Positions 51,910 to 60,758 of a stretch of 64,000 nucleotides of DNA are shown here, piece after piece. The stretch is from JALZVT01 sp039029135 (lineage in GTDB: Bacteria; Pseudomonadota; Gammaproteobacteria; Pseudomonadales; Azotimanducaceae). The notes beneath the pieces are model-generated. The model saw nothing but the letters and a program-made list of their open reading frames with translations, did no database searches and had not been told where the DNA came from. The position numbers and the translations under genes are program-made. Within the stretch, counting starts at the first letter, position 1. Each line of letters opens with the position of its first letter. Where the stretch lies: the NCBI GenBank assembly GCA_039029135.1, contig JBCCGT010000012.1:1-64000 (forward strand), given 5' to 3'.

Positions 51910-53205
51910 ATGTCCCACTCGCCCAGCTCTATAAACGAAGCACCCCGCAGCTCCCGCCATATCGCCGGTTACCTCGCCCGCCACGCCGACTGCCCGACAG
52001 ATGTGGAGGCCATCGCCGCGGCGCTCGACGGCGCGCGCTTTGCCAATGTGCTGATCGTCCCGGCCTACGACGAGCCGCGCGACTTCGCGACCAGCGTCTG
52101 TCCCGCCGGCGATCGTGCAACCCTCATCGTCGCGGTCATCAACGCGCCGGACGATGCGCCTCGGGACGCTCGTGAGCGCACGCTGGCGACACTACCGGCA
52201 CCCGGGTCCGCATGGCATCTGCGCGCGCTCGACGGCCGGCGAACGGTCCTGACGATCGACGCGGCAACGCGGCCGCTGCCGGCGCGCCGCGCGACGGGCG
52301 TCGCGCGCAAGATCGGCAACGACCTCGCGATCGACCTGATGCAACGCGCCATCATCGATAGCCGCTGGCTGCACAACAGCGACGCCGATGCGCGGCTGCC
52401 GCCGGGTCATTTCGAGCGCGCGGAGGCCGCGGGCACGCGTACCGAGGCCGCCGCTGTCATCGCGCCGTTTCGCCATCACGCGGACGGCAACGAGCACGCG
52501 CTCGAGACGGCAGGCGCGCTGTACGAGCTTTACATGCGTTACGTAGCCCAACAAATACACGCGACTGGCTCGCCATACGGCTACCCGGCGCTCGGCAGCG
52601 TACTGAGCGTGTCTGCGCCGCACTACGCCGCCGTGCGCGGCTTTCCACGGCGCAACGCCGCCGAAGACTTCTATCTGCTGAACAAGCTCGCCAAGATCGC
52701 GCCGCTCGTCTACGCCGCGGGCCCGCCGGTGCGCGTGGCGGCACGAGCTAGCGCGCGGGTCCCCTTCGGTACCGGCCCGGCGATCGCCAGGCTCATGACA
52801 CTGATCGAGACCAATCAGCTCGCAAACTACGGCGTGTACGCCGCTGCCAGCTTTGCCGCGCTGCGGCAGTTTCAGGCCGGCGCCCGGGCGCTGGCAGCGG
52901 AATCGAACCGCTGGCCCCAGGCCTGGCTGGATCCCGACGTCACCTATGTGCTGAAGCGCCTGGGCTTTCCTGCCGCGTTCGAGCGCCTGCAGGGCGCCCA
53001 CAGCGACACGCAGCGACTGCGGCGCGCCGTCTGGGAGTGGTTCGACGCGGGCAAGACGATCCGTTTCTTGAACGAGTGCAGGCACTTTCATCCGGACGTC
53101 CCGCTGATCGATCAGCTCCCGGCGGGCGACGACTACGCCACGCTGTGCGAAGCCTGGGAGTCGGCGCGCGCGGAGACCCTGCACGGCCTGGCAGGAACAG
53201 CCTAA
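51910..53205 (+). CDS. Glycosyltransferase-like protein (family 2-type fold)
   Basis: A 431-residue protein. The middle has ARKIGNDLAIDLM, followed some 20 residues later by LHNSDADARLP. That is the order seen in GT-A glycosyltransferases with a DxD-like metal site after an ARKIG stretch. The N-terminus (ANVLIVPAYDEP) resembles the opening strand of the fold (I-P-A-Y-x-E). Later segments (GSVLSVSAPHYAAVRGFPRRNAAEDF) fit the acceptor part, with ED as a possible catalytic base. There are no membrane helices. Donor and acceptor are unknown. ATG 51910 is the first ATG after miaE. Confidence 0.6.
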   Translation: MSHSPSSINEAPRSSRHIAGYLARHADCPTDVEAIAAALDGARFANVLIVPAYDEPRDFATSVCPAGDRATLIVAVINAPDDAPRDARERTLATLPAPGSAWHLRALDGRRTVLTIDAATRPLPARRATGVARKIGNDLAIDLMQRAIIDSRWLHNSDADARLPPGHFERAEAAGTRTEAAAVIAPFRHHADGNEHALETAGALYELYMRYVAQQIHATGSPYGYPALGSVLSVSAPHYAAVRGFPRRNAAEDFYLLNKLAKIAPLVYAAGPPVRVAARASARVPFGTGPAIARLMTLIETNQLANYGVYAAASFAALRQFQAGARALAAESNRWPQAWLDPDVTYVLKRLGFPAAFERLQGAHSDTQRLRRAVWEWFDAGKTIRFLNECRHFHPDVPLIDQLPAGDDYATLCEAWESARAETLHGLAGTA

Positions 53206-53211
53206 GCGGTT

Positions 53212-53228
53212 ATTTTGTATGACAAAAT
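53212..53228. promoter_or_regulatory. Palindrome ATTTTGT-ATG-ACAAAAT, possible operator
   Basis: A perfect 7-bp inverted repeat with a three-base centre, just after the glycosyltransferase-like stop codon. The core TTGTNNNACAA fits FadR-type GntR operators and matches the core of the palindrome at 31469. It could regulate the gene at 53333. Confidence 0.35.
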
Positions 53229-53298
53229 CCGGCGTTGGCGCCCGCCTCGCGGCGCGCCCGATGTCGCCGCGGGATGCCCAGAATCCGAAAGAGTGCGC

Positions 53299-53317
53299 AT
53301 TTGCGTGAAGCGCAAAT
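53299..53317. promoter_or_regulatory. Inverted repeat ATTTGCG-TGAAG-CGCAAAT before the gene at 53333
   Basis: A perfect 7-bp inverted repeat sits right before TATACT (53321-53326), which is a good -10 hexamer. Transcription from that -10 would begin at or within a base or two of ATG 53333, giving a leaderless message. The repeat would overlap the -35 region and is well placed for a repressor or activator. Confidence 0.4.
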
Positions 53318-53332
53318 CCTTATACTGGATCG

Positions 53333-53923
53333 ATGACACGCGCCCTACCCGACAATCCAGATCTGTCATGGGACCTCGATGGGATCGCCAATCAGGGTCG
53401 CGCGCGCGATTTCGTGCTGCAGTTCGAACAAACGCTGTGCGTGTATTCGCGCTTCGTTAAGCAGGTCTACAGCACCTACAACATGTTTTTCCCGCGGGAA
53501 CACAACCGCAAGCTGGTGATCCTGCCGGACCCGAACGCCTTCCACGACACGTTCTTCCATATTCCGCCCAGCGCGGTCATGGCAACGGGCATCTACGTGG
53601 TGCCGGGCGAGCTGGTCAACCGCCGCGGACTGCAGCTCGCAAACGCCGAGCCCGGAAGATCGCTCGGCAAGCGTCAGGTCCCATTCGAGAAGGGCGTGCG
53701 CGCGATCGCGAACAAGCGGCCGCCGTCCGATCCCTTTCTTCCTATTCTGGTAAAGGGCGACCTGCGCGAATTCGATTCCGAGTGGCCGGCGCTGCATATG
53801 CACCGCCTGCGCCTCGATGCGCTCACCGACCGCTCGGAGTTAGAACGCCGCTCACTGCAGGAAGTGATCGAAGAAAAAATCGAAGCCCTGTTCGCCGAAG
53901 AGCGCCGCCAGACCTGGGCCTGA
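53333..53923 (+). CDS. Protein of unknown function
   Basis: A 196-residue soluble protein that I do not recognise. It has no signal peptide. The first 60 residues (LQFEQTLCVYSRFVKQVYST) are amphipathic helix, the middle has LVILPDPNAFHDTFFHIPPSAVMATGI (each part under 20 residues: LVILPDPNAFHDTFFHIP), and the last 40 residues are charged helix. No catalytic pattern is evident. ATG 53333 follows a -10-like TATACT by six bases with no ribosome site, so the message may be leaderless. Two palindromes upstream (53212, 53299) suggest dedicated regulation. Confidence 0.6.
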   Translation: MTRALPDNPDLSWDLDGIANQGRARDFVLQFEQTLCVYSRFVKQVYSTYNMFFPREHNRKLVILPDPNAFHDTFFHIPPSAVMATGIYVVPGELVNRRGLQLANAEPGRSLGKRQVPFEKGVRAIANKRPPSDPFLPILVKGDLREFDSEWPALHMHRLRLDALTDRSELERRSLQEVIEEKIEALFAEERRQTWA

Positions 53924-53960
53924 GGCGTCGCCGCCGAGCAGCGCGCGGTACACTGCGGCC

Positions 53961-54830
53961 ATGCGCACGAAACTGACCCTGGCCACCCTCGTCGTCCTCG
54001 CGTCGCTGTGCTGGAGCGGCTGGCTCGACAACGTCGCGCGCGCTGAGGCGCAGTCCGCGCTGCAGCGGGTGCTGGTGGCCTTCGGCGTGGCGCGAACGCT
54101 GGACGGACTGATCTCTGTTGCCCAGGGGACGGAAATCGCGTTGCAGCCGGCGGGCGTCGGCGTCAGCGTCTCCGCCGGCGAGATGCTGGATCCGCTCAAC
54201 GACATCGTCGAGCGCTTCTCGAGTCTCGCACTCATCGGTTCGGTGTCGCTCGGCACGCAGATCGTCGTCACCGAGCTCCTGGGCAGCGTCTGGATCAACC
54301 TGCTTGCGAGCCTCGGCGTATTGGCGTTCGTCCTGTGCGTCGCAGTGCCTTCATGGCACCGATTCCAGCGACCGGTGCTGCGTCTCGCCACCCTGCTGCT
54401 GTTCCTGCGCCTCGTATTTGCCGTGGTGATCTTCGCCGCTAACTGGCTGGGCAACCTGTCGCTGGCAGATCGTCAGAGCGCGGCCATCGCCGAGCTGACT
54501 CAGACGAGTGAGGAACTGCGCGCTCTGCAGGATGAAGACCCTGCCGCAAAGGCCGACCCGCAGGCGAGTGACGCCGGGCTGCTGGAACGCATGGGCGAGT
54601 TCATGCGCGAGCAGACGGCGCAGCTAGACCTGCGCGCGCAGCTGCAGCGGCTGGCCGATCGCGCGGAGGACGCCGTCAGCCACGTCGTCACGCTCACGGT
54701 CGTGTTTCTGCTGCAGTATCTACTGCTGCCGATCGGCGGTTTCTGGCTTGCACTGCAGGCCAGCCGAGCGGCCACGCTGAGCTGGTTTCAGGCGCCCGCG
54801 CCCGAACGACAGGACCCAGAGCAGCCATAG
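53961..54830 (+). CDS. Inner-membrane protein of unknown function
   Basis: A 289-residue protein with about four hydrophobic segments. The first is a signal or anchor at residues 5-20, two lie between about 110 and 160 (LLASLGVLAFVLCVAVPS and LLLFLRLVFAVVIFAANW), and the last is near 245-265 (VVTLTVVFLLQYLLLPIGGF). A periplasmic or cytoplasmic helical loop of about 80 residues lies between the last two and contains a Gln/Leu heptad stretch. The family is not recognised. It starts 37 nt after the gene at 53333 and may share its transcript. Confidence 0.65.
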   Translation: MRTKLTLATLVVLASLCWSGWLDNVARAEAQSALQRVLVAFGVARTLDGLISVAQGTEIALQPAGVGVSVSAGEMLDPLNDIVERFSSLALIGSVSLGTQIVVTELLGSVWINLLASLGVLAFVLCVAVPSWHRFQRPVLRLATLLLFLRLVFAVVIFAANWLGNLSLADRQSAAIAELTQTSEELRALQDEDPAAKADPQASDAGLLERMGEFMREQTAQLDLRAQLQRLADRAEDAVSHVVTLTVVFLLQYLLLPIGGFWLALQASRAATLSWFQAPAPERQDPEQP

Positions 54831-54929
54831 GGCGCCCATAGCAAGGCGGCGGCTGCGTGCGTAATATCCGCGTTCGCAATCGTTCGTCATCCGCCCGCGC
54901 CCTGGCGCCAATCCCTTTTCGAGTCACAC

Positions 54930-55886
54930 GTGGCCTCTTCACAAGCTTCCACAACCGTGTTCATCGATGGCCAGGCCGGCACGACCGGGCTGGCCCTGCA
55001 CGGCCGTATCACGGCCCTGCCGTTCATCGAGCTGATCGAGATCGAGCCGGAGCGTCGCAAGGACAACGCGCGCCGCGAGGAGCTCTTGCGGGCCGCGGAT
55101 ATCGCCGTTCTTTGCCTGCCGGACGCGGCGGCGCGCGAGGCGGCGGCCCTGACCCGCGGCGCCGCAACGCGGCTGATCGATGCCTCAACCGCGCACCGCG
55201 TGGCCAGCGACTGGTGCTACGGGCTGCCGGAGCTGAACGCCGAGCAGCGCGAGCGCATCGCGCAGGCGCGATACGTCACCAACCCCGGCTGCTACCCCCA
55301 GGGCGTGATCCTGGGGCTGCGGCCGCTGATCGATGCCGGCGTGCTGAGCGCGGACGCCGCGATTGCCGTCCACGCGGTGTCGGGCTATTCAGGCGGCGGC
55401 AACGGCCTGATCGATCGGATCGAGAGTCTGCCGGCCGCGGACGAGCCTGGCTGGCGGGTGCGGCCCTACGCGCTCGGGCTCGGCCATAAACACCGCCCGG
55501 AGATGCAGCGCTACAGCGGACTGGCGCGCGCGCCGCTGTTCGCCCCGATGGTCGCCGCCTACTACAAAGGCATGCTCGTCCACGTGACGCTGCCGGCGGC
55601 AACCCTGGGCTGCACGGAACAGGAAGCGGAGGCGCTGCTGCGGGAGCGCTACGACGGCGAGCCTTTTATACGCGTGCGAACGCTCGACGAGCTGGCGCCG
55701 GACGGCTACCTGGATCCGACCGGCTGCAACGACACCAACCGCCTGGAGCTCGTGGTTACCGGGGCGGACGGGGACGTGATGATCACCAGCCGCTACGACA
55801 ATCTGGGTAAGGGCGCGGCAGGTGCAGCGCTGCAGAACCTGAACCTGATGTGCGGCCAGCCCGAGACCACTGGACTCACCCAGTGA
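54930..55886 (+). CDS. argC: N-acetyl-gamma-glutamyl-phosphate reductase, short type
   Basis: ArgC reduces N-acetylglutamyl phosphate to the semialdehyde with NADPH, the third step of arginine synthesis. The 318-residue protein is the shorter class 2 type. It has the nucleotide motif GQAGTTGLAL near the N-terminus, the catalytic cysteine in NPGCYPQG, and SGYSGGGNGLID further on. The start is GTG 54930; no ATG lies at a suitable place and no strong ribosome site is seen. It overlaps the aminotransferase start by 4 nt (GTGA). Other arg genes are not in the window. Confidence 0.93.
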   Translation: MASSQASTTVFIDGQAGTTGLALHGRITALPFIELIEIEPERRKDNARREELLRAADIAVLCLPDAAAREAAALTRGAATRLIDASTAHRVASDWCYGLPELNAEQRERIAQARYVTNPGCYPQGVILGLRPLIDAGVLSADAAIAVHAVSGYSGGGNGLIDRIESLPAADEPGWRVRPYALGLGHKHRPEMQRYSGLARAPLFAPMVAAYYKGMLVHVTLPAATLGCTEQEAEALLRERYDGEPFIRVRTLDELAPDGYLDPTGCNDTNRLELVVTGADGDVMITSRYDNLGKGAAGAALQNLNLMCGQPETTGLTQ

Positions 55887-57133
55887 GCTATCTGACGCTC
55901 GACAGCGACGCCCTGAACGCGGAGCTCGACGGCCTGCGCGCGGCGCAGGCGCGCCTGCAGCGCAACAACCAGCAGCTCGATCTGACCCGCGGCAAACCGG
56001 CGGCGGATCAGCTCGCGCTATCGAACGAACTCGACGGCATCCTGCAGGGCGACTACCGGGCCCGCGACGGTACAGACACGCGCAACTATGGCGGTCTATA
56101 CGGCATCGACGAGGCGCGCGAACTGGGCGCGGAGCTGCTCGGCGTCGAGCCACAGAGCGTAATGGCCGCAGGCAACTCGAGCCTGCAGCTCATGCACGCG
56201 GCGGCCAGCGTGGCCGTGCAGAGCACCTGGCGGGGTGAACGACCGACGATGCTGTGCCCGGTGCCGGGCTACGACCGACACTTCGCGCTGTGCGACTCCC
56301 TGGGTTTGGACATGCAAGCCGTCGCGCTGACGGAGAGCGGACCCGACATGGATCAGATCGAGGCGCTGGTCGAGGCGGACGCCGATATTGGCGGTATCTG
56401 GTGCGTGCCCCGTTTTTCAAATCCCACCGGCTGCGTCTACAGCGACGCGACCGTCGAGCGCATCGCGCGGCTGCCCACCAGGGCGCGGCACCCAGGATTC
56501 ACGGTGTTCTGGGACAACGCCTATGCCGTGCACGCGCTGAGCGACGACGCCCCGTCGCTCGCGGCGCTGCTGCCACTCGCCGAAGCGGCGGGCACCGCGG
56601 ATCACATGCGGCTGTTCGCTTCGACCTCGAAGATCACGTTCGCCGGCGCCGGGGTCGCGTTCGTCGCCGGCTCGGCCGTAACCCTCGCCGCGCTCGAGTC
56701 CTACCTCGGCTTCATGACGATCGGTCCGGACAAGATCAATCAGCTGCGTACCGCGCGTTTCCTGCACGGACGTCTGCACGCGCACATGGCCGATCACGCT
56801 AGGCTGCTGCGTCCCAAGTTCGAGCGGGTGCAGGCGATTCTCGCCGAAGACCTGGGCCGTCTGGAGATCGCCACCTGGACCCAACCGCTGGGCGGCTACT
56901 TCGTTTCGCTGGACACGCTGCCCGGACTCGCGAGCGAAGTTGTTCGACTTGCGGGGGCCAGCGGTGTGAAACTGACCCGCGCCGGCGCGACCTTCCCGAA
57001 CGGGCAGGACCCACAGGACAGGAACATACGCATAGCGCCGACCTATCCGGATTTGGAAGAGCTGGACACCGCGATGCGCGTATTGACGAATGCGATCAGG
57101 CTCGCGAGCCTGACCAAACTACAGTCTGCTTAG
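55883..57133 (+). CDS. PLP aminotransferase, putative aspartate aminotransferase family
   Basis: A 416-residue fold-type I aminotransferase. The opening LQRNNQQLDLTRGKPAAD and DTRNYGGLYGIDEARELGAE are typical of the aspartate-aminotransferase-like family PF12897. The PLP lysine is in STSKITFAG, preceded by CVPRFSNPTGCVYS and WDNAYAVH with the PLP-ring aspartate. GTG 55883 overlaps the argC stop, which implies translational coupling. That coupling hints at a role in arginine or glutamate metabolism, for instance as a transaminase, but the substrate is not shown. Confidence 0.85.
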   Translation: MSYLTLDSDALNAELDGLRAAQARLQRNNQQLDLTRGKPAADQLALSNELDGILQGDYRARDGTDTRNYGGLYGIDEARELGAELLGVEPQSVMAAGNSSLQLMHAAASVAVQSTWRGERPTMLCPVPGYDRHFALCDSLGLDMQAVALTESGPDMDQIEALVEADADIGGIWCVPRFSNPTGCVYSDATVERIARLPTRARHPGFTVFWDNAYAVHALSDDAPSLAALLPLAEAAGTADHMRLFASTSKITFAGAGVAFVAGSAVTLAALESYLGFMTIGPDKINQLRTARFLHGRLHAHMADHARLLRPKFERVQAILAEDLGRLEIATWTQPLGGYFVSLDTLPGLASEVVRLAGASGVKLTRAGATFPNGQDPQDRNIRIAPTYPDLEELDTAMRVLTNAIRLASLTKLQSA

Positions 57134-57345
57134 CCAGCGGCGCATAGACACCACAAAAAGCGCGGCAAGCGATGCGACAACAGACGAGATAAACGAGTCA
57201 AAAGACAAGAGACATAAAACAGACGCGGCATCTTGTTCGGTTCACGACGAACAGCCGAGAGCCACAGAACCAGAACGAGACCCAGCCCCAGACTAAGAAC
57301 AAGACTGGGAATAGAAGAAAAGCCGCCCGAAGAGGAAACCGACGC
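57134..57345. other. Unusually purine-rich leader before the DEAD-box gene
   Basis: About 210 bases without a gene. The plus strand is strongly A/G-rich, with short repeated runs such as GACAAGAGACATAAAACAGA and AGAAGAAAAG. I see no coding frame. It may be a long 5' leader of the helicase gene; long leaders are used for autoregulation by some cold-shock helicases. Confidence 0.4.
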
Positions 57346-59016
57346 TTGACCACGCAAGACAACGATACGCCCAACCCAGCCGGCGAGCCGCCCGCAAGCG
57401 ACGCGTCCGACGCGCAAGAGGCGCCTGACACCGGTACGGACGCCACCGCACCGGGCGACTACCCGGAATCCGCGGCCATCGACGAGATCCTGGGCGGCGA
57501 TGCGGTCGATGCCGCTGCGGAACCAACCCAGGCGAACTTCTCGCCGGAGGAGACGTCCGCTCCCGAGCGGTCGGCAGACGCTGGCCCAGAGCAGCAAGCG
57601 GACGCTGCCGCAGAGCAGCAAGCGGATACCGGCCCAGAGCAGGCCAGCGAGACGCCGCTTGATGCGACGACGGCGGAAACCAGCGAGCGCGCGGAAGAAA
57701 CGGAGCAGTCACCGGTCGCGGACGCACCGGCGGCAGAGTCTGCGACGACCGAAGACACGGCAGCCGAAGCTGCAGAGACCGCGGCGGCCGATGGCGACGC
57801 AGAACCGGTCGATGCGGAGGAGGCAAGCGCCGAGACGGAGGGCGACGACGTCGCGCCCGCCGCGCCGATGGAACTCGCAAGCTTCAACGACTTCGCGCTA
57901 CCCGTGCCGCTGCTGCGCGCGCTGGAAGATCTGCAGTTCGATACGGCCACACCGATCCAGACCGCCGTGCTGCCTTACAGCCTCTCGGACTACGACGTCA
58001 CGGGCCAGGCACAGACGGGCACCGGCAAGACCGCAGCGTTCCTGATCACCATGCTGACGTCGCAGTGGGAAAACGAGCGCCGGGGTGCCGCCAAGCCGGG
58101 CTCGCCGCGGGCGCTGATCCTCGCACCCACGCGCGAGCTCGCGCTGCAGATCGAGGCCGACGCGATCTCGCTGGCCAAGTACATCGACTGCAGCATCGTC
58201 GCCGTGGTCGGCGGCATGGACATGAACAAGCAGCGCGATGCGCTGCACGCCGGCCCCCTCGACATTCTGGTCGCCACGCCCGGCCGGCTGCTGGACTTCG
58301 TGCAGCGCCGCGACATCTATCTGAAGGACGTCGAGACACTCGTCATCGACGAGGCGGATCGCATGCTCGATATGGGCTTCATCCCCGACGTGCGCCGCAT
58401 CGTCTATCAGACGCCGCACAAGAAACAGCGCCAGACGCTGTTTTTCAGCGCCACCTTCAACGATGACGTGATGCGCCTCGCGGCGTCTTGGACGCTGGCC
58501 CCGGAGCACGTGGTCATCGAGCCCGACCAGGTCGCGGCCGATACGGTCGATCAGCAATTCTGGCTGGTCGGCAACAGCGAAAAGCGCTCGCTGCTGGCGC
58601 GCTTCATAAAGAGCGAGAAGCCGAGCCGCACCATCGTTTTCGTCAACCGCCGCGACCAGACCCGCGATCTGCACGCGTACCTGGTCAAGCAGGGCGTCAA
58701 CGCGGAACAGCTCTCGGGCGAGGTGCCGCAGACCAAGCGCCTGCGCACGCTGGATCGGTTCAAGTCGGGCGCGATCTCCACGCTGGTCGCAACCGACGTC
58801 GCCGGCCGCGGCATTCACGTCGAGGGCATCTCGCACGTCATTAACTTCCATCTCCCGGAGGACCCCGAGGACTACGTGCACCGCATCGGCCGCACGGGTC
58901 GCGCGGGCGCCGAGGGGACTGCCGTGAGTTTCGTCGACGAAAACGAGGCCTTCAGCCTGCCCGACATCGAGGAGTATCTCGGCCGTGCGGTGAACTGCGT
59001 GCAGCCACCGCTCTAA
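57346..59016 (+). CDS. DEAD-box RNA helicase, RhlB-like, with a long acidic N-terminal tail
   Basis: A 556-residue ATP-dependent RNA helicase. Residues 1-175 are a low-complexity acidic tail of Ala, Glu, Asp, Thr and Pro with short repeats such as GPEQQADAAAEQQAD. The core follows with the Q motif FNDFALPVP...ATPIQ, motif I AQTGTGKT, motif II DEAD, motif III SAT, and motifs V and VI (TDVAGRGIH, HRIGRTGRAG). The end EYLGRAVNC matches RhlB-type helicases of the RNA degradosome, but those usually carry a basic C-terminal tail, which is missing here. The start is TTG 57346 with GAGG ten bases upstream. hisC begins 12 nt after it. Confidence 0.87.
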   Translation: MTTQDNDTPNPAGEPPASDASDAQEAPDTGTDATAPGDYPESAAIDEILGGDAVDAAAEPTQANFSPEETSAPERSADAGPEQQADAAAEQQADTGPEQASETPLDATTAETSERAEETEQSPVADAPAAESATTEDTAAEAAETAAADGDAEPVDAEEASAETEGDDVAPAAPMELASFNDFALPVPLLRALEDLQFDTATPIQTAVLPYSLSDYDVTGQAQTGTGKTAAFLITMLTSQWENERRGAAKPGSPRALILAPTRELALQIEADAISLAKYIDCSIVAVVGGMDMNKQRDALHAGPLDILVATPGRLLDFVQRRDIYLKDVETLVIDEADRMLDMGFIPDVRRIVYQTPHKKQRQTLFFSATFNDDVMRLAASWTLAPEHVVIEPDQVAADTVDQQFWLVGNSEKRSLLARFIKSEKPSRTIVFVNRRDQTRDLHAYLVKQGVNAEQLSGEVPQTKRLRTLDRFKSGAISTLVATDVAGRGIHVEGISHVINFHLPEDPEDYVHRIGRTGRAGAEGTAVSFVDENEAFSLPDIEEYLGRAVNCVQPPL

Positions 59017-59028
59017 CGCGATGCGCTC

Positions 59029-60093
59029 ATGACCTACGAGCGAGAAGCGATCAGTGCGATGCGCGGCTACAGCTACGGGGAACAGCCCGAGCTGGGCGGC
59101 ATCATCAAGCTGAACACCAACGAGAACCCCTACCCGCCGTCGCCGGCGGTAGAGCGCGCGCTGCGCGACTTCGACGTCACCCGGCTGCGCGTCTATCCCA
59201 ACGCGCTCGCGGCCGACTTTCGCCGCGCGGCCGCCGAGCTGCACGGCGTCGGCACGGACAACGTCATGGCGACGAACGGCGGCGACGAGGCGCTGCGACT
59301 CGCGATCACCACCTTTCTGGACGCCGGCCAGACCTTTGCGAACGCCGTGCCGAGCTACTCGCTGTATCCCGTACTCGCGGCCGTACAGGACGCCCAGCGC
59401 CTGGACGTACCGCTCGACGCAGACTTCGAGCTGCCGGCGGACTTCGCTGCGCAGGTGAACGCCGCCGGCGCGCGCCTGACCTGCGTGGTCAACCCACACG
59501 CCCCGAGCGGTCGGCTCATCGATCGCGCGCAGATCGAGGCGCTGGCAGCAGCGATCGACGGCGTGCTGCTCGTCGACGAGGCCTACGTCGATTTTGTGGA
59601 TACGGATCACGATCTGACGGGACTGGTCGCGAACACGCCAAACCTGCTGCTGCTGCGCAGCATGAGCAAGGGCTATTCGCTCGCCGGCCTGCGCTTCGGC
59701 TACCTGATCGGTCACGCCGGGCTCATCAAGCCGATGGTTGAGAAGACTCGGGACAGCTACAACGTCGACGCGATCGCGCAGCGGCTGGCGCTGGCGGCGT
59801 TGACCGATCGCCACTACGCGCGCGACAACTGGGCGAAGGTGCGGGCGAATCGGGAGCGGCTCGCGCACGCGCTGACGGCCCTCGGCTTTGAGGTGCCTGC
59901 GACCCAGACCAACTTCGTCCTCGCGCGCACGCCCAACGGCGAGTCCGCGCAGCCGCTGTACGAGGCGCTAAAGGTGCAGAACATCCTGGTGCGCTACTTC
60001 GCTGACCTGCCGGATCGACTGCGCATCACCGTCGGCACTACCGAAGAGAACGCCGCGCTGCTGCGGGCACTCGGCGAACTCGTCGAACGCTGA
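59029..60093 (+). CDS. hisC: Histidinol-phosphate aminotransferase
   Basis: HisC transfers an amino group from glutamate to imidazole acetol phosphate in histidine synthesis. The 354-residue protein has LNTNENPYPPSPAV at the N-terminus, the cofactor-binding NGGDEAL, VNPHAPSGRLI, VDEAYVDF, and the PLP lysine in SMSKGYSLAGLRFGY. The arginine near the C-terminus that binds the carboxylate is in LPDRLRITVG. Length is normal. It sits between the helicase and the HAD gene, away from any his operon in this window. Confidence 0.93.
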   Translation: MTYEREAISAMRGYSYGEQPELGGIIKLNTNENPYPPSPAVERALRDFDVTRLRVYPNALAADFRRAAAELHGVGTDNVMATNGGDEALRLAITTFLDAGQTFANAVPSYSLYPVLAAVQDAQRLDVPLDADFELPADFAAQVNAAGARLTCVVNPHAPSGRLIDRAQIEALAAAIDGVLLVDEAYVDFVDTDHDLTGLVANTPNLLLLRSMSKGYSLAGLRFGYLIGHAGLIKPMVEKTRDSYNVDAIAQRLALAALTDRHYARDNWAKVRANRERLAHALTALGFEVPATQTNFVLARTPNGESAQPLYEALKVQNILVRYFADLPDRLRITVGTTEENAALLRALGELVER

Positions 60094-60100
60094 CGCTCAC

Positions 60101-60721
60101 GTGCAGCGAACGGAAGACGCGCAGACTCTGGCAGGCTGTCGGGGATTCGTCTTCGATATGGACGGCACCCTGACCGTCCCGCAGCACGACTTCGAAGCGA
60201 TACGCGCTGAACTCGGTATTCCGTCTGGTCAGCTAATCCTGGAGTTCATCGCGACGCTGCCCGCCGCCCGCGCGGCGCGGATGCACGAGCAGCTCGAGGC
60301 CATCGAGGCGCGCATCGCCACCGAGTCCGTGCCTGCGCCGGGCCTGTTCGAGCTGCTCGACGCGCTGCAGGAACGCGGCCTGCCCTACGGACTGCTGACC
60401 CGCAACTCGCGTCGCAACGCGATCATCAGTCTGCGCGCGATCGGTGCGCTCGAGCGATTCCCCGAGCCGCTGATCGCCGGGCGTGAGGACGCCGCGCCCA
60501 AACCCGAACCCGACGGCATAGCGCTGCTCGCGGCCCGGCTCGGGCTGCCCGTCAGCGCGATCGCCATGGTCGGCGACTACCGTCACGATCTCGCGGCCGG
60601 CCAACGCGCGGGCTGTTACACGGTTCACCTGCACCATCCGGGAACGGACGCCTGGCCGGAGCTGACGTCGCTGCGCGTGCAGTCGCTGACCGAACTCGGC
60701 GCGAGACTGGCGAGCGATTGA
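60101..60721 (+). CDS. HAD-superfamily phosphatase
   Basis: A 206-residue hydrolase of the haloacid dehalogenase fold. Motif I is FVFDMDGTLTVP with the nucleophile and acid aspartates, motif II is the threonine in LLTRNS, motif III is the lysine in PKPEPDG, and motif IV is GDYRHDLAAG. A helical cap lies between residues 30 and 80. It resembles phosphoglycolate-phosphatase-like enzymes, but the substrate is not known. GTG 60101 is the start and follows the hisC stop by 7 nt, suggesting co-transcription. Confidence 0.87.
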   Translation: MQRTEDAQTLAGCRGFVFDMDGTLTVPQHDFEAIRAELGIPSGQLILEFIATLPAARAARMHEQLEAIEARIATESVPAPGLFELLDALQERGLPYGLLTRNSRRNAIISLRAIGALERFPEPLIAGREDAAPKPEPDGIALLAARLGLPVSAIAMVGDYRHDLAAGQRAGCYTVHLHHPGTDAWPELTSLRVQSLTELGARLASD

Positions 60722-60758
60722 GCCGGCACGGTTGCGCGCCTGCGCGGCGGCAGATTTG

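Noticed and set aside
57898..59868. 656-codon open frame on the minus strand
   Set aside because: It lies antisense to the DEAD-box helicase and hisC, both of which have complete family motifs; the antisense product is Arg/Val/Asp-rich without features.
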